Below, piece after piece: positions 37,873 to 47,584 of a stretch of DNA of 64,000 nucleotides (its first letter is position 1; every line of letters begins with the position of its first letter). The position numbers and the translations under genes were made by a program. This DNA comes from Hyphomicrobiales bacterium. GTDB taxonomy: Bacteria > Pseudomonadota > Alphaproteobacteria > Rhizobiales > Beijerinckiaceae. The stretch lies in the NCBI GenBank assembly GCA_004144595.1, contig SEEM01000001.1, positions 90,953 through 154,952 of the forward strand, read 5' to 3'. Below the pieces are notes generated by a model. It was not told where the DNA came from. It searched no databases and saw only the letters and a list, made by a program, of their open reading frames with translations.

Positions 37873-39480
37873 ATGACCTCCAAGCTTCGCACGGCCTGCA
37901 AGCCTCGCCTCACGGCGCTTCTGCCCCTGCTCGCCAGCGCCGCCTGGCTCGGCAGCGCGGGCCTCGCCCGGGCCGCCGATCTCGTTATCGGAACGGCGAG
38001 CGAGCCCTCGGCGATGGACCCGCTGTTCTCCCGCACCGGGCCGAACCAGAACATCGCCATGCAGATCTTCGACCGGCTGGTCGAGACCGACGCTCATCTG
38101 CGCATGCAGCCGGCCCTCGCCGAAAGCTGGTCAGCGGTCGAGCCGACGACATGGCGGATCATCCTGCGCAAGGACGCCCGCTTCCAGAGCGGCAAGCCGG
38201 TCACCGCCGACGACGTCGCCTTCTCGCTGGAGCGCGCCCGCAACGTGCCCAACAGCCCGGCGCCGTTTTCCAACAACGTCTCCGGCGTGGTCTCGGCCAA
38301 GGCGGTCGACGCCACGACGCTGGAGGTGAAGACCGAGGTGCCGACACCCGACCTGATGGAGCGGGTCGGCTTCGTCTACATCCTCGAACGCGCCTCCGCT
38401 GCGGGCAAGAGCCTGCAGGACTACAACAAGGGCGACGGGCTCGTCGGCTCCGGCCCCTACAAGTTCAAGGAGTGGGTGCCGGGCGACCGCGTCATCCTGA
38501 CCCGCAACGAAGGCTATTGGGGGCCGAGGCCCGCCTTCGAGACGGTAACGATCCGCTTCATCGCCAATGATGCCGCCCGTGTCGCGGCGCTGCGCTCCGG
38601 CGCGGTCGACCTGATCGACGGCGTGCCTCCGGCCGACCTGCCGGTGCTGGAGAAAACGGCGGGGCTCAAGGTCCATGCCATCCCTTCGGCCCGGCTGATC
38701 TACCTCGCGCTCGACACCGCGCGCGAGGAGAGCCCCTTCGTCACCGACAAGGATGGCAAGCCGCTGAAGCCCAATCCGCTGCAGGACCTGCGCGTGCGCC
38801 AGGCTCTGGCCAAGCTGATCAACGTGCCGGCGATCGTCGACCGGCTGCTCAACGGTGCAGGCGTCCCGGCCGGCCAGCTCGTGCCGGAGGGCGTCGCCGG
38901 CTTCGATCCCTCACTGAAGCCGGTTGCCAATGATCTCGCCGGCGCCAAGGCGCTGCTGCAGCAGGCCGGGCTGAAGGACGGCTTCGGCATCACGATCCAT
39001 TCCTCGAACGACCGCTTCGCTGGCGACAAGGACATTGCGCAGGCGATCGGCCAGATGTTCTCGCGCGGCGGCATCAAGGTGAACGGCGTGATGACGCAGC
39101 CCTATAACGTCTACGCCAGCGCCGCGAGCCGGCAGAGCTTCTCCGCCTTCATCTTCTCGCTGGGTACGACGACGCCGACGGCGGGGCCGGGCATGCGCAA
39201 CCTGTTCATGACGGCTGATTCGAAGGCCGGCACCGGCGGCTTCAACCGGGCGCGCTATTCCAATCCCGCCTTCGACAAGGCGTTGGCCGAAGCGCTGACG
39301 CAGTTCGACGAGTCCAAGCGCATCGCCGGCATCCAGGCGGCATCGAAGATGGTCTTCGCCGACCTGCCCGTGATCCCGCTCTACTGGCAGAAGATCGCCT
39401 GGGCCTCGAAGGCCAATATCACCTTCGAGGCCAATATGGCGGAGGACACGACCGCGGCGCGGGCGGGGCTGGCCAAGTGA
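37873..39480 (+). CDS. Peptide-type ABC transporter substrate-binding protein 2
   Basis: A 535-aa family 5 binding protein with a signal peptide (MTSKLRTACKPRLTALLPLL ... GLARA) and the family stretch LAESWSAVEPTTWRIILRKDARFQSG near residue 80-105. AGGAGAC lies just ahead of the chosen ATG. It follows the ATPases by 14 bases and its stop overlaps the start of the hydrolase gene (GTGA), so the two are coupled. The ligand may be a dipeptide or acylated amino acid, judging by the downstream hydrolase. Confidence 0.9.
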   Translation: MTSKLRTACKPRLTALLPLLASAAWLGSAGLARAADLVIGTASEPSAMDPLFSRTGPNQNIAMQIFDRLVETDAHLRMQPALAESWSAVEPTTWRIILRKDARFQSGKPVTADDVAFSLERARNVPNSPAPFSNNVSGVVSAKAVDATTLEVKTEVPTPDLMERVGFVYILERASAAGKSLQDYNKGDGLVGSGPYKFKEWVPGDRVILTRNEGYWGPRPAFETVTIRFIANDAARVAALRSGAVDLIDGVPPADLPVLEKTAGLKVHAIPSARLIYLALDTAREESPFVTDKDGKPLKPNPLQDLRVRQALAKLINVPAIVDRLLNGAGVPAGQLVPEGVAGFDPSLKPVANDLAGAKALLQQAGLKDGFGITIHSSNDRFAGDKDIAQAIGQMFSRGGIKVNGVMTQPYNVYASAASRQSFSAFIFSLGTTTPTAGPGMRNLFMTADSKAGTGGFNRARYSNPAFDKALAEALTQFDESKRIAGIQAASKMVFADLPVIPLYWQKIAWASKANITFEANMAEDTTAARAGLAK

Positions 39481-41396
39481 ACGCGCCGTCGATGAAGGCC
39501 GCCGCTCCGCAGAGCGGCGATGACGTCGTCACGCTGAAGGACGTCATGGTGACGATGCGCGACGGGGTCCGGCTCGCCACGGATGTCTATCTGCCGGCGC
39601 GAGATGGCAAAGCCCTTGCCGGCCCGTTCCCCGTCGTGATGGAGCGCACGCCCTACGGCAAGGCGGAGCTCTCGCGCTCCGAGATCGGCCGCGGCGAGGC
39701 CAAGCCGATGGCCCGCACCGATGTCGCCGCTCATTTCGTCCGGGCCGGCTACGCGGTGGTGTATCAGGATTGCCGCGGCCGTTACGGTTCGGAGGGCGAG
39801 TTCGTCAAATACGTCTCCGATGCCGAGGATGGCTACGATAGCTGCGCCTGGATCGTCGCGCAGCTCTGGTGCAACGGCCGGATCGGCACGATGGGCCTGT
39901 CCTATGCCGCCCATACCCAGGCGGCGCTGGCCTCGCTGACACCGCCCGGCCTCGCCTGCATGGTGCTCGATTCCGGGGGCTTCTCGAACGCTTTTCTCTG
40001 CGGCATCCGCCAGGGCGGCGCCTTCGAGCTCAAGCAGGCGACCTGGGCCTATAACCGGGCGCAGGAAAGCCCGGAGGCGCTCGCCGATCCCGTCGTCGCC
40101 GCCGGCCTCGCGGCCGAGGACCTGCATGCCTGGTTCCGCGTGATGCCGTGGAGCGAGGGGCGCTCGCCGGTGCGCTGGGTGCCGGAATACGAGACCTATC
40201 TGCTCGACCAGTGGCGCGCCGGCACCTTCGGCCCGGAATGGAAACGGCCCGGCCTGTGGCTGGAGGGCTTCTACGACGCGGTGCCCGACATCCCGATCCT
40301 GCTGATGTCGAGCTGGTACGACGTCTATGTGAAGACCACCTTCGACAATTTCGCGGGGCTCGGCGCGTCGGGCCGGCGGCATCTCAACGTCATCATGGGC
40401 GCCGGCCTGCACGGCAACCGCCAATCGACCTTCGCCGGCGACGTCTCCTTCGGCGAGGCCGCGCCCTTCGACGGCAATGTCGGCACGAACTGGCTTGATT
40501 TCCGCAAGCGCTGGTTCGACCGCTGGCTCAGGGACGAGCCGAACGGGCTGGAGGCCGACCCGAAGCTGCGTCTGTTCCTGATGGGCGGCGGCTCGGGGGA
40601 GAAGGATGCCGAAGGTCGCCTCGTTCAGGGCGGGCGCTGGATCGAGACCTCGACATGGCCGCTGCCCGATACCGACCAGCAAGCCTGGTACATTCACGGC
40701 AACGGGCGGCTGTCGCGCGACGTGCCGGCACCCGGCGCTACGCCCCTGACCTATGATTTCGACCCGGCCGATCCGGTGCCGACCATCGGCGGCGCGCTGA
40801 CCAGCGGCCAGCCCATCTTCGAAGGCGGCGGCTTCGACCAGCGCGAGGGGCTGCGCTTCTTCGGCTCGCGCGATGTCGGCATGCCCCTGATCGCCCGGCG
40901 CGACGTGCTGGCCTTCGAAAGCCTGCCGCTGGAAGAGGACATGGCGGTGATCGGGCCGATCACGGTCGAGCTCTGGGTCGCCTCCGACGCGCCTGACACG
41001 GATTTCACCGCCAAGCTCGTCGACATGCATCCGCCCTCAAAGGACTATCCCACAGGCTTCGCGCTCAACCTGACGGATGGCATCCTGCGCTGCCGCTATC
41101 GCAATTCCTGGGAAAAACCGGAGCCTGTCGAGCCGGAGGTTCCATTCCGGATCACCATAGAGCCGTTCGCGACGGCGGCGCTGTTCAAGGCCGGCCACCG
41201 GATCAGGCTCGACATCTCCTCCTCGAACTTCCCGAAATTCGACGTCAACCCCAACACCTTCGCTCCGGAAGGGCAGGGGCGCCGGCGGCAGGTCGCGCGC
41301 AATACGGTGTTCTGCGACGGCGCGCGTGCATCGCGCATCATCATTCCGGTCGTGCCGCTGGCTTCGCTGTCCAGCCTGGCAGGCCCCGCAGGCTGA
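39477..41396 (+). CDS. CocE/NonD (PepX-type, S15) hydrolase
   Basis: A 639-aa serine hydrolase of the X-Pro dipeptidyl-peptidase / cocaine-esterase family. The N-terminal alpha/beta-hydrolase domain has the oxyanion region TPYGK, QDCRGRYGSEG near residue 97, and the nucleophile Ser142 in MGLSYAAH. A C-terminal jelly-roll domain follows from about 400 (FESLPLEEDMAVIGPITVELWVASDAPDTDF). No signal peptide, so it acts in the cytoplasm on material brought in by the ABC system it is coupled to. It starts with GTG overlapping the binding-protein stop; an internal ATG at 39492 is an alternative. Activity on peptides versus esters or amides cannot be told. Confidence 0.88.
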   Translation: MNAPSMKAAAPQSGDDVVTLKDVMVTMRDGVRLATDVYLPARDGKALAGPFPVVMERTPYGKAELSRSEIGRGEAKPMARTDVAAHFVRAGYAVVYQDCRGRYGSEGEFVKYVSDAEDGYDSCAWIVAQLWCNGRIGTMGLSYAAHTQAALASLTPPGLACMVLDSGGFSNAFLCGIRQGGAFELKQATWAYNRAQESPEALADPVVAAGLAAEDLHAWFRVMPWSEGRSPVRWVPEYETYLLDQWRAGTFGPEWKRPGLWLEGFYDAVPDIPILLMSSWYDVYVKTTFDNFAGLGASGRRHLNVIMGAGLHGNRQSTFAGDVSFGEAAPFDGNVGTNWLDFRKRWFDRWLRDEPNGLEADPKLRLFLMGGGSGEKDAEGRLVQGGRWIETSTWPLPDTDQQAWYIHGNGRLSRDVPAPGATPLTYDFDPADPVPTIGGALTSGQPIFEGGGFDQREGLRFFGSRDVGMPLIARRDVLAFESLPLEEDMAVIGPITVELWVASDAPDTDFTAKLVDMHPPSKDYPTGFALNLTDGILRCRYRNSWEKPEPVEPEVPFRITIEPFATAALFKAGHRIRLDISSSNFPKFDVNPNTFAPEGQGRRRQVARNTVFCDGARASRIIIPVVPLASLSSLAGPAG

Positions 41397-41880
<484 letters not shown>

Positions 41881-43686
41881 ATGTCCAGGGTGCCCCAGAT
41901 CGATCGCCGTATGGCACTGAGCGTCGCCGCGGGAGCCACTTTGAGCGCGGCAGGTTGGCCGGCGGTTGCGCTATCCACCCCATTCCACCGGACCCGGCCC
42001 GGCATGACCGGCTGGCCGTCTGATACGGCCTGGGAAGCGCTGAACACCGCCGTGGGCGGTCAGCTGCGCCGCCTCGCAGAGCCCTTCGCCGCCTGCGCTG
42101 TTCCGGACGGCTCCGCCTGCCGCGCTGCCGACGCTCTTCTCCGCAATTCCTTTGCGATCGGCGACGATCCGGCACTGACGCAGGCCAGCGGCTGGCTGGA
42201 CGCCTGGAATGCGGCTCCCAGCGCCTATGTCGTCGCCGCGCGCCATGCGGCGGACGTCGCGGCTGCGGTCGACTTCGCGGCGCGGCATCGCTTGCGACTC
42301 GTGATCAAAGGGGGCGGGCACAGCTATCATGGCGCTTCCAGCGCCGCCGACTCGCTGCAGATCTGGACGCGTCCGATGCGGCAGGTCGTGCTTCACGACG
42401 AGTTCGCACCGGTCGGCTGCCGCGATGCCGGGAATGCCGTCTCGATCGGAGCGGGCGCGCGTTGGCTGGAGGCCTACCAGGCGGTCACGACCGCTGGCCG
42501 CCGCTATGTCCAGGGCGGCGGCTGCACCACCGTGGGCGTGGCCGGGCTCATTCATGGCGGCGGCTTCGGCAGTTTCTCGAAGCGCTTCGGGCTGGCGGCC
42601 GGGAGCCTTCTCGAAGCCGAGATCGTGACGGCGGACGGACAGGTGCGGATCGCCAACCCGTCCATTCATTCCGATCTCTTCTGGGCGCTCAAGGGCGGCG
42701 GCGGTGGGTCCTTCGGCGTGGTGACGCGTGTGACGCTTCGCACCCACGCACTCCCGCACAATTTCGGCGCGGTGTTCGGCCGGATTAAAGCCTCATCCGA
42801 CAATGCGTACGCGCAACTCGTCGGCGCTTTCCTCGACTTATACGCGGCACGGCTCTTCAACGAGAACTGGGGCGAACAGATCCGCCTCGGGCCGGACCGG
42901 ACTCTCACCCTTGGAATGGTGTTTCAAGGCTTGGAGCAAAGCGAGGCAGAGGCGATTTGGCGGCCCTTTCTGGACTGGCTCGCCCACCGTTCCGCGGATT
43001 ATGCCTGGAGCACCCCCGCCCGGATCCTGAGTGTACCCGGCCGCCATCTGTGGGATGCCGATTGGCTTCGTGCCAATGCGCCGGATCTCATTGCCGGAGA
43101 CGACCGGCCAGGCGCGCCGACAGAACATTTTGTCTGGGCCGGCGATGCGGGCCAGGCCGGCCAGTTCATCCACGGCTATGGATCGCGCTGGCTGCCACAG
43201 TCACTGCTGGATCCGTTCCGGCGGCCCGCGCTCGCCGAGGCCCTCCTGCGCGCTGCTCGCGCATGGCCGCTGTCGCTGCATTTCAACAAGGGACTGGCCG
43301 GCGCACCGGCCGGGGAGATCGAGGCCGCACGCGACAGCGCCGTCCATCCTGCAGCGATCGATGCCTTCGCTCTCGCCATCTGTGGCGCGCATGGACCCGC
43401 TGCCTATCCGGGACTCCCGACATCGAGAGCGGACCCAGGCGCCGGGCGGGAACGGGCGCGACGTGTCGAGGCCGCGATGAGCGCCCTGCGGGAGCTGGCG
43501 CCCGGCTCGGGCAGCTATGTTTCGGAAGCCAACTATTTCGAAGCCGACTGGCAGTCAGCCTTCTGGGGCCCGAACTACCCCCGGCTCCTCGACATCAAGC
43601 GCCGCTACGACCCCAGCGGGCTGTTTTTCGTGCATCACGGCGTCGGGTCCGAGAACTGGACAGCCGACGGCTTCGAAAAGCGCTAG
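41881..43686 (+). CDS. Tat-exported BBE-type FAD oxidoreductase
   Basis: A 601-aa flavoprotein of the berberine-bridge-enzyme family. The N-terminus has twin Arg (DRRMALSVAAGATLSAAG), a Tat-type signal. The FAD-binding domain carries KGGGHSYHG with His147 and QGGGCTTVG with Cys215, the positions used for double covalent FAD attachment in BBE enzymes, plus IHGGGFGSFSKRFG. The C-terminal BBE box reads YFEADWQSAFWGPNY followed by RRYDPSGLFFVHHGVGSE. It oxidises alcohols, sugars or phenolic compounds in this family; the substrate here is unknown. The start ATG has GGGAGCGGATT upstream. Confidence 0.88.
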   Translation: MSRVPQIDRRMALSVAAGATLSAAGWPAVALSTPFHRTRPGMTGWPSDTAWEALNTAVGGQLRRLAEPFAACAVPDGSACRAADALLRNSFAIGDDPALTQASGWLDAWNAAPSAYVVAARHAADVAAAVDFAARHRLRLVIKGGGHSYHGASSAADSLQIWTRPMRQVVLHDEFAPVGCRDAGNAVSIGAGARWLEAYQAVTTAGRRYVQGGGCTTVGVAGLIHGGGFGSFSKRFGLAAGSLLEAEIVTADGQVRIANPSIHSDLFWALKGGGGGSFGVVTRVTLRTHALPHNFGAVFGRIKASSDNAYAQLVGAFLDLYAARLFNENWGEQIRLGPDRTLTLGMVFQGLEQSEAEAIWRPFLDWLAHRSADYAWSTPARILSVPGRHLWDADWLRANAPDLIAGDDRPGAPTEHFVWAGDAGQAGQFIHGYGSRWLPQSLLDPFRRPALAEALLRAARAWPLSLHFNKGLAGAPAGEIEAARDSAVHPAAIDAFALAICGAHGPAAYPGLPTSRADPGAGRERARRVEAAMSALRELAPGSGSYVSEANYFEADWQSAFWGPNYPRLLDIKRRYDPSGLFFVHHGVGSENWTADGFEKR

Positions 43687-43774
43687 CGCCGACCTGACGT
43701 CCAAGGCTCGGCGGAACGCCGACGCCACAGGACGACAACACCCCAACAAGACTTTTTCTCAAGAAGAGGCAGCA

Positions 43775-44188
43775 ATGACGTCCACGATCGATACGGCCCA
43801 ACGGGAATTCTATCATGGCACTCGCGCCGACCTGAAACCGGGAGATCTCATCGGGCCGGGCTATGCGCCAAATTTCGGGACGCGCAAAAAATCATCCTGG
43901 GCCTATCTCACCGCCACCCTGGATGCGGCGATCTGGGGAGCGGAACTGGCGGCCGGAGAAGGACGCCAGAGAATCTACATCGTCGAGCCCACCGGCCCTA
44001 TCGTCGACGACCCCAACCTCACCGACAAGAAGTTTCCGGGCAACCCGACGCTGTCCTATCGGTCCCGAGAACCGCTGCGGGTCACCGGCGAGATCGCCCA
44101 TTGGCAGGGCCACTCCGCCGAGCAACTCGAAGCCATGCAGGCGACCCTCGCGCGCCTGGCGGCGCAGGGCATCGAGGCGATCGATTGA
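43775..44188 (+). CDS. arr: Rifampin ADP-ribosyltransferase
   Basis: Inactivates rifamycin antibiotics by transferring ADP-ribose from NAD to the C23 hydroxyl. The 137-aa product keeps the full family: FYHGTRADLKPGDL with His14, WAYLTATLDAAIWGAELA with Tyr44, IYIVEPTGPIVDDPN with Asp79, then DKKFPGNPTLSYRSREPLR and the C-terminal ARLAAQGIEAID. These match the catalytic residues of Arr-ms (His19, Tyr49, Asp84) with a uniform offset of five. AAGAAGAGG precedes the ATG. The longer frame upstream lies inside the flavoenzyme gene and is a shadow. Being intact, it is expected to be functional. Confidence 0.95.
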   Translation: MTSTIDTAQREFYHGTRADLKPGDLIGPGYAPNFGTRKKSSWAYLTATLDAAIWGAELAAGEGRQRIYIVEPTGPIVDDPNLTDKKFPGNPTLSYRSREPLRVTGEIAHWQGHSAEQLEAMQATLARLAAQGIEAID

Positions 44189-44285
44189 ACCCTTGGCGAG
44201 CGGCCCGAAAGATCGGGCTCCCAGCGCATCGAATGGGGATCGCGGACGCGCCGATTCCTGGGCAATGGATGGCGAGGGAACGCCG

Positions 44286-45176
44286 ATGAGCTGGATCTTT
44301 CATCTTCGGCAGAAATGGCTCCGGCCGACGATTTCGGCAAGCGCAGTAAGGGAAACGCCTGCGCAGACGGGTGGCGAGCCCGGCATGATTCTCAGCTTCG
44401 AATCGCCACCGGCCTTTGCTCACATGCCACCATCCGGCCGCTATGGGGCAATCAAGATTCTGGGCACTGACGAGGGATGGATCCGCTACGGTGTCCTCGA
44501 CATGCTTTGGCCTGAGCCGCCTACGATCGAACAGGCCGCAGCGAGACAATTCTGGCGACGGCTGGCTTTCGACGATACCGGCGGCAACAGGCTGGCCTAT
44601 AGTTTCGGTGCCGCCTATTGGCCCGGCAAGGCCGCTCCGAATCTGTCCGTTGTCGGAACGCGCAAGGTCACTCGCCCGGAGTCCGCCTGTCTCGGCGACA
44701 TGACTTCGATCGCTTCGCTGTTCATGGCGGCACGGGCCGGGGAGCGCGAATGGCTCTGGCGACATGAACGCGCGCTGTTCCTCACGGCGTGGCGCCAGGA
44801 CGAGGCAACCGGCTCGCCGCGCACGACAACGGGCAACCTCGCGATCAAGAGGTTGGACGATCTGCTTCGTGAGGACCCTTTCCCGCAATGGAGCGACGGC
44901 TTGGTCTCGATGCCGCCAGCGACCTTCGTGACCATGGCTAGAGCGGCCATCAGGAAAACCTGCCTCGACTTGAAAGCGCTCGGGCCCCGCCGCACTCAGT
45001 CGCAGACGGCCCATGTGTTGCGACAATGCATCGACCGGTTCAATGCGGCTCACGCACGAGACGGGATCATCGAAACCGAAGAACGCGCCGCGATCATGGC
45101 TGTCGTCGCTCAGATCGCGACCTCCGCGGGCCATGCTGATCTCGCCGAGGCGGCCGATACCTGGCGGGAATGGTGA
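44286..45176 (+). CDS. Hypothetical protein, 296 aa
   Basis: Not recognised. The protein is soluble-looking, without signal or membrane segment, and rich in Ala, Arg and Trp. Residues about 35-70 (ILSFESPPAFAHMPPSG, IKILGTDEGWIRYGVLDMLWPEPP) may form a small beta domain; the C-terminal 120 residues are mostly helical. GAGGGAAC precedes the ATG. It starts 97 bases after arr on the same strand. Codon use is less GC-biased at some positions than in the metabolic genes. No function is suggested. Confidence 0.6.
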   Translation: MSWIFHLRQKWLRPTISASAVRETPAQTGGEPGMILSFESPPAFAHMPPSGRYGAIKILGTDEGWIRYGVLDMLWPEPPTIEQAAARQFWRRLAFDDTGGNRLAYSFGAAYWPGKAAPNLSVVGTRKVTRPESACLGDMTSIASLFMAARAGEREWLWRHERALFLTAWRQDEATGSPRTTTGNLAIKRLDDLLREDPFPQWSDGLVSMPPATFVTMARAAIRKTCLDLKALGPRRTQSQTAHVLRQCIDRFNAAHARDGIIETEERAAIMAVVAQIATSAGHADLAEAADTWREW

Positions 45177-45254
45177 CCGCGGAGCGCATTCCGGGCGCGC
45201 CCGAACGAAATCAGCAGCGCGTTGAACTGCACTCGACCCGGTGGCAGCTCGTGT

Positions 45255-45758
45255 CTAGCCGAAGCGGTCAGCCCCGTCGGCGATGATCGCGGCGAGAGAT
45301 GCGACAGCGGCCGAGGCAATGCATGCCACGGTTCGCACGCTGTTCCAGAGGGTCCATCCCACCCGATAGCTGGGCCAAAAATCGGCGGCGGCTTGAAACT
45401 CCAACGCGCCGAGACGGTCGTTCAACGGCACGTTCGCCACCACGGTCACCACAAAGCCGCCAGCCAGGAAAACCAGCGCGGCGGCTGTCGCTATCCACCT
45501 GGCCTGTCCGACCCAAAGCCAGGCTCCGGCCGCGAGGATGACCGCCGCGACCGCCGCAGTCCCGAGAAACAGCACCATGAAGAGGGACTGTAGGACCTCC
45601 AGATTGATCGCCTTCATGGCTGCTGCTGCCTGTCCGGGCGGTAGCCGGTCCAAGGCAGGCAGCACGAAGGCGGAGAAAGCCAAGAAGACGCCTCCGTTCA
45701 AGGCGCTGCCGAGCGCGCAGGCCCCCAGCAGGAGCCCGCCCAGATTGATGCCGATCAT
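45255..45758 (-). CDS. DUF1772 (anthrone-oxygenase-like) membrane protein
   Basis: A 167-aa protein with four hydrophobic helices: GGLLLGACALGSALNGGVFLAF, LFMVLFLGTAAVAAVILAAGAW, IATAAALVFLAGGFVVTVV and VRTVACIASAAVASLAAIIA. The loop FVVTVVANVPLNDRL with the conserved Asn-Pro-Asn-like VPLN motif is the mark of DUF1772 membrane proteins. Role unknown in most bacteria. The start is set at MIGINLGG with GGGAG upstream; an upstream frame extension is Arg/Ser-rich and unconvincing. It is convergent with the 296-aa gene. Confidence 0.8.
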   Translation of the reverse strand: MIGINLGGLLLGACALGSALNGGVFLAFSAFVLPALDRLPPGQAAAAMKAINLEVLQSLFMVLFLGTAAVAAVILAAGAWLWVGQARWIATAAALVFLAGGFVVTVVANVPLNDRLGALEFQAAADFWPSYRVGWTLWNSVRTVACIASAAVASLAAIIADGADRFG

Positions 45759-45910
45759 GACACAGCTCCCTGTGATGGTGCGGACGGATGCGAATGCGCC
45801 CGCGCACCACCCTCGATGGCTTTGCTGGCCGCGAGAGCGGCGCTTGTCGATGACCTTTGACGTAGTCGACACCGACCGAAGACGGCCTTGGTCCCTCGCT
45901 GTCGCCCATG

Positions 45911-46120
45911 ATGAGCAAGATGCTCGCTAGTCTGCGCCAGGCTGCTTTTTCGCGCTTGTCAGTCGGAATCGGCGGGATGCTCGCGATCGCATTCGCCATA
46001 GTCCAGACGATTGTCGCGGCCATGCCCGGCGCCGAACCGGCGGCTGTGCCGCCTCATGGTATCGTCGATGCCGATCGCTGGCGCGTGGCTCCTACGCCAA
46101 TCGCGGGCAAGTGCGCTTGA
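45911..46120 (+). CDS. Doubtful small membrane protein
   Basis: A frame of about 69 codons (MSKMLASLRQAAFSR ...) with a plausible transmembrane helix in the first half and a hydrophilic, Pro/Ala-rich second half. No Shine-Dalgarno is seen and the start is ambiguous between two neighbouring ATGs. Included only because hydrophobicity and position in a long gap make it possible. Confidence 0.25.
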   Translation: MSKMLASLRQAAFSRLSVGIGGMLAIAFAIVQTIVAAMPGAEPAAVPPHGIVDADRWRVAPTPIAGKCA

Positions 46121-46250
46121 TCGCTTCATCGGTCGCTGCCCACCTTTCATTCCACATGGACCTCTAATCAAACCGAAGTTAAGTCACGTATAGGCAGCGC
46201 AAATTTGATGAGGCCTCGTATCTTCTGGCTTTGGTCGCCCAACAAAGCAG

Positions 46251-46290
46251 CTACCTGCTAGGTAGTCGACGCGCGCCTCCGGGCGACTAC
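46251..46290. promoter_or_regulatory. Two overlapping inverted repeats
   Basis: CTACCT-GCT-AGGTAG (46251-46265) is a perfect short palindrome. GTAGTCG (46262-46268) and CGACTAC (46284-46290) form a second stem whose left arm uses the last four bases of the first. The two hairpins cannot form at once. They lie 34 bases ahead of the two-half secreted protein gene, as an operator or a leader structure would. Confidence 0.4.
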
Positions 46291-46323
46291 TTTGCTCGGC
46301 CGAGCAACGCTTCAAGGCCAACC

Positions 46324-47493
46324 ATGTTGCCCTACAGACTTCCAACCATCGCCGCAGCGCTGCTGGCGGCGACCGCCAGCGAAATACTCGCGCCGACGTC
46401 CGGGTTCGCGCAAGCGCCTGCCGCCAGGACCCCGGCGCTGCCCGATGCCTGTCGGCTGCTGCCCCTCTCGGATTTGAACGCGCTTTATCCTGGACGGTCG
46501 GTGACGAGCAAAGGGCCGGGCCTCAGCCCGATCAGCCGGGGGCCGCAGTACGCCGAGAGCTGCCAATACGCCCTGCGGCTGCCGAGCGGCACGTCGCAGC
46601 GGGATATCGCTCGGTTTGCCTCGCTCGCCATCGTGAGGTTCGCCGACGTTCCGGACAAAGGCGATGCTGCCCGCAGCTTTGCCTATCTGCGGGAGCTTCG
46701 CGAGCACCTGGCGAACGACCCCACCGTCGGCTTGACCATAAGTTCTGTGCCCGGTGTCGGCGACGAGGCCTTCGCCGAGATCCGCCAAGGCAGCATCGCG
46801 ATCTCCGTGCGAAAGCAGGATCTGCTTTTCGTTGTAACGGCCGATGTGCATGCGGACGATACTCTGCGCAATGTCTCGGCTCTCGCACGCCAGGCTGCCG
46901 GTCGCTGGCGCGAGGGCGTGGGCATGGTCGAGTATGACGGGGCCGTCGAACGCAACGGCATCGCGGCGACGCCGACCGATACGCGCCCTTCATCGGTTGC
47001 GCCGGCGCAGGATTGGCCGGACGCCTGCACGCTGCTCGTTCCCGCCGATCTTCGCCAGATATTTCCCGGCGCCACGATCGGGGCTCCTCGGCGCGTGGCC
47101 GGGCAGGTCACACATGAGCGCCGCGAGAACCGGGTCGAGCGCCTGCCGAAGCCGATCGCCTGTCTCTATGATGTCCGCCGCGTCATTCCGGCGGGTGGAC
47201 AGGCGCGGCCGATAGCTCATATCGCGCAGGTATCGATCAAGAACGTCGCGGCTGGATTGGCTCTCTCGCGCCGGTTCTACGAGGTCTCGCAGAAAGTCGT
47301 CGGCCCGCTGACACCTCTAGAGGGGCTGGGCGACGAAGCCGGGATCGATGCGTTGAACCGCATCGCCATCCGCAAGGGCCTCGTCTCGATCGAAGTGAAG
47401 GTGACGGGCGGCGAGCGCGACGCGGCGCTTCACGCGGAGGCTCGCGAGCGGGCGATCGAACTGGCGCGGATCGCCGTCCGGAGGCTGCCCTGA
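46324..47493 (+). CDS. Secreted protein with two related halves
   Basis: A 389-aa protein. The start at MLPYRLPTIAAALLAATASE gives a signal peptide ending near GFAQA; a longer frame upstream crosses the palindromes and is not protein-like. The mature protein holds two related units: unit 1 begins DACRLLPLSDLNALYPGRSV and unit 2 begins DACTLLVPADLRQIFPGATI, and each goes on to a Cys-Tyr or Cys-x-Tyr site (SCQYALRL; ACLYDVRR-like CLYDV) and a GDEA motif (PGVGDEAFAE; LGDEAGID). This is an internal duplication of about 180 residues. The C-x-LL-x-x-x-D-L start recalls DUF3558-type lipoproteins, unverified. Periplasmic, function unknown. Confidence 0.7.
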   Translation: MLPYRLPTIAAALLAATASEILAPTSGFAQAPAARTPALPDACRLLPLSDLNALYPGRSVTSKGPGLSPISRGPQYAESCQYALRLPSGTSQRDIARFASLAIVRFADVPDKGDAARSFAYLRELREHLANDPTVGLTISSVPGVGDEAFAEIRQGSIAISVRKQDLLFVVTADVHADDTLRNVSALARQAAGRWREGVGMVEYDGAVERNGIAATPTDTRPSSVAPAQDWPDACTLLVPADLRQIFPGATIGAPRRVAGQVTHERRENRVERLPKPIACLYDVRRVIPAGGQARPIAHIAQVSIKNVAAGLALSRRFYEVSQKVVGPLTPLEGLGDEAGIDALNRIAIRKGLVSIEVKVTGGERDAALHAEARERAIELARIAVRRLP

Positions 47494-47584
47494 CCGCTTC
47501 GCTCGGACGCGGCTCCGGCTCGTTCCGACGCCCTTGCGTATCAGCGCCATTCAATGAAGACCGCTATCGAGAAAAGGAGAGCTT

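Larger units (their letters stand above)
45759..46323. other. Gap with weak small frame and nested palindromes
   Basis: A 565-base stretch. The + strand frame 45908-46120 encodes 70 residues with one hydrophobic segment (LSVGIGGMLAIAFAIVQTIVA), but it lacks a ribosome-binding site and is doubtful. Two overlapping inverted repeats lie near the end, at 46251-46265 and 46262-46290, ahead of the next gene. The 46130-46250 part is AT-richer than average. Confidence 0.4.

Noticed and set aside
39381..41030. A 549-codon minus-strand frame over the CocE-type hydrolase
   Set aside because: Antisense shadow; the + strand has the Ser nucleophile motif and the jelly-roll domain.
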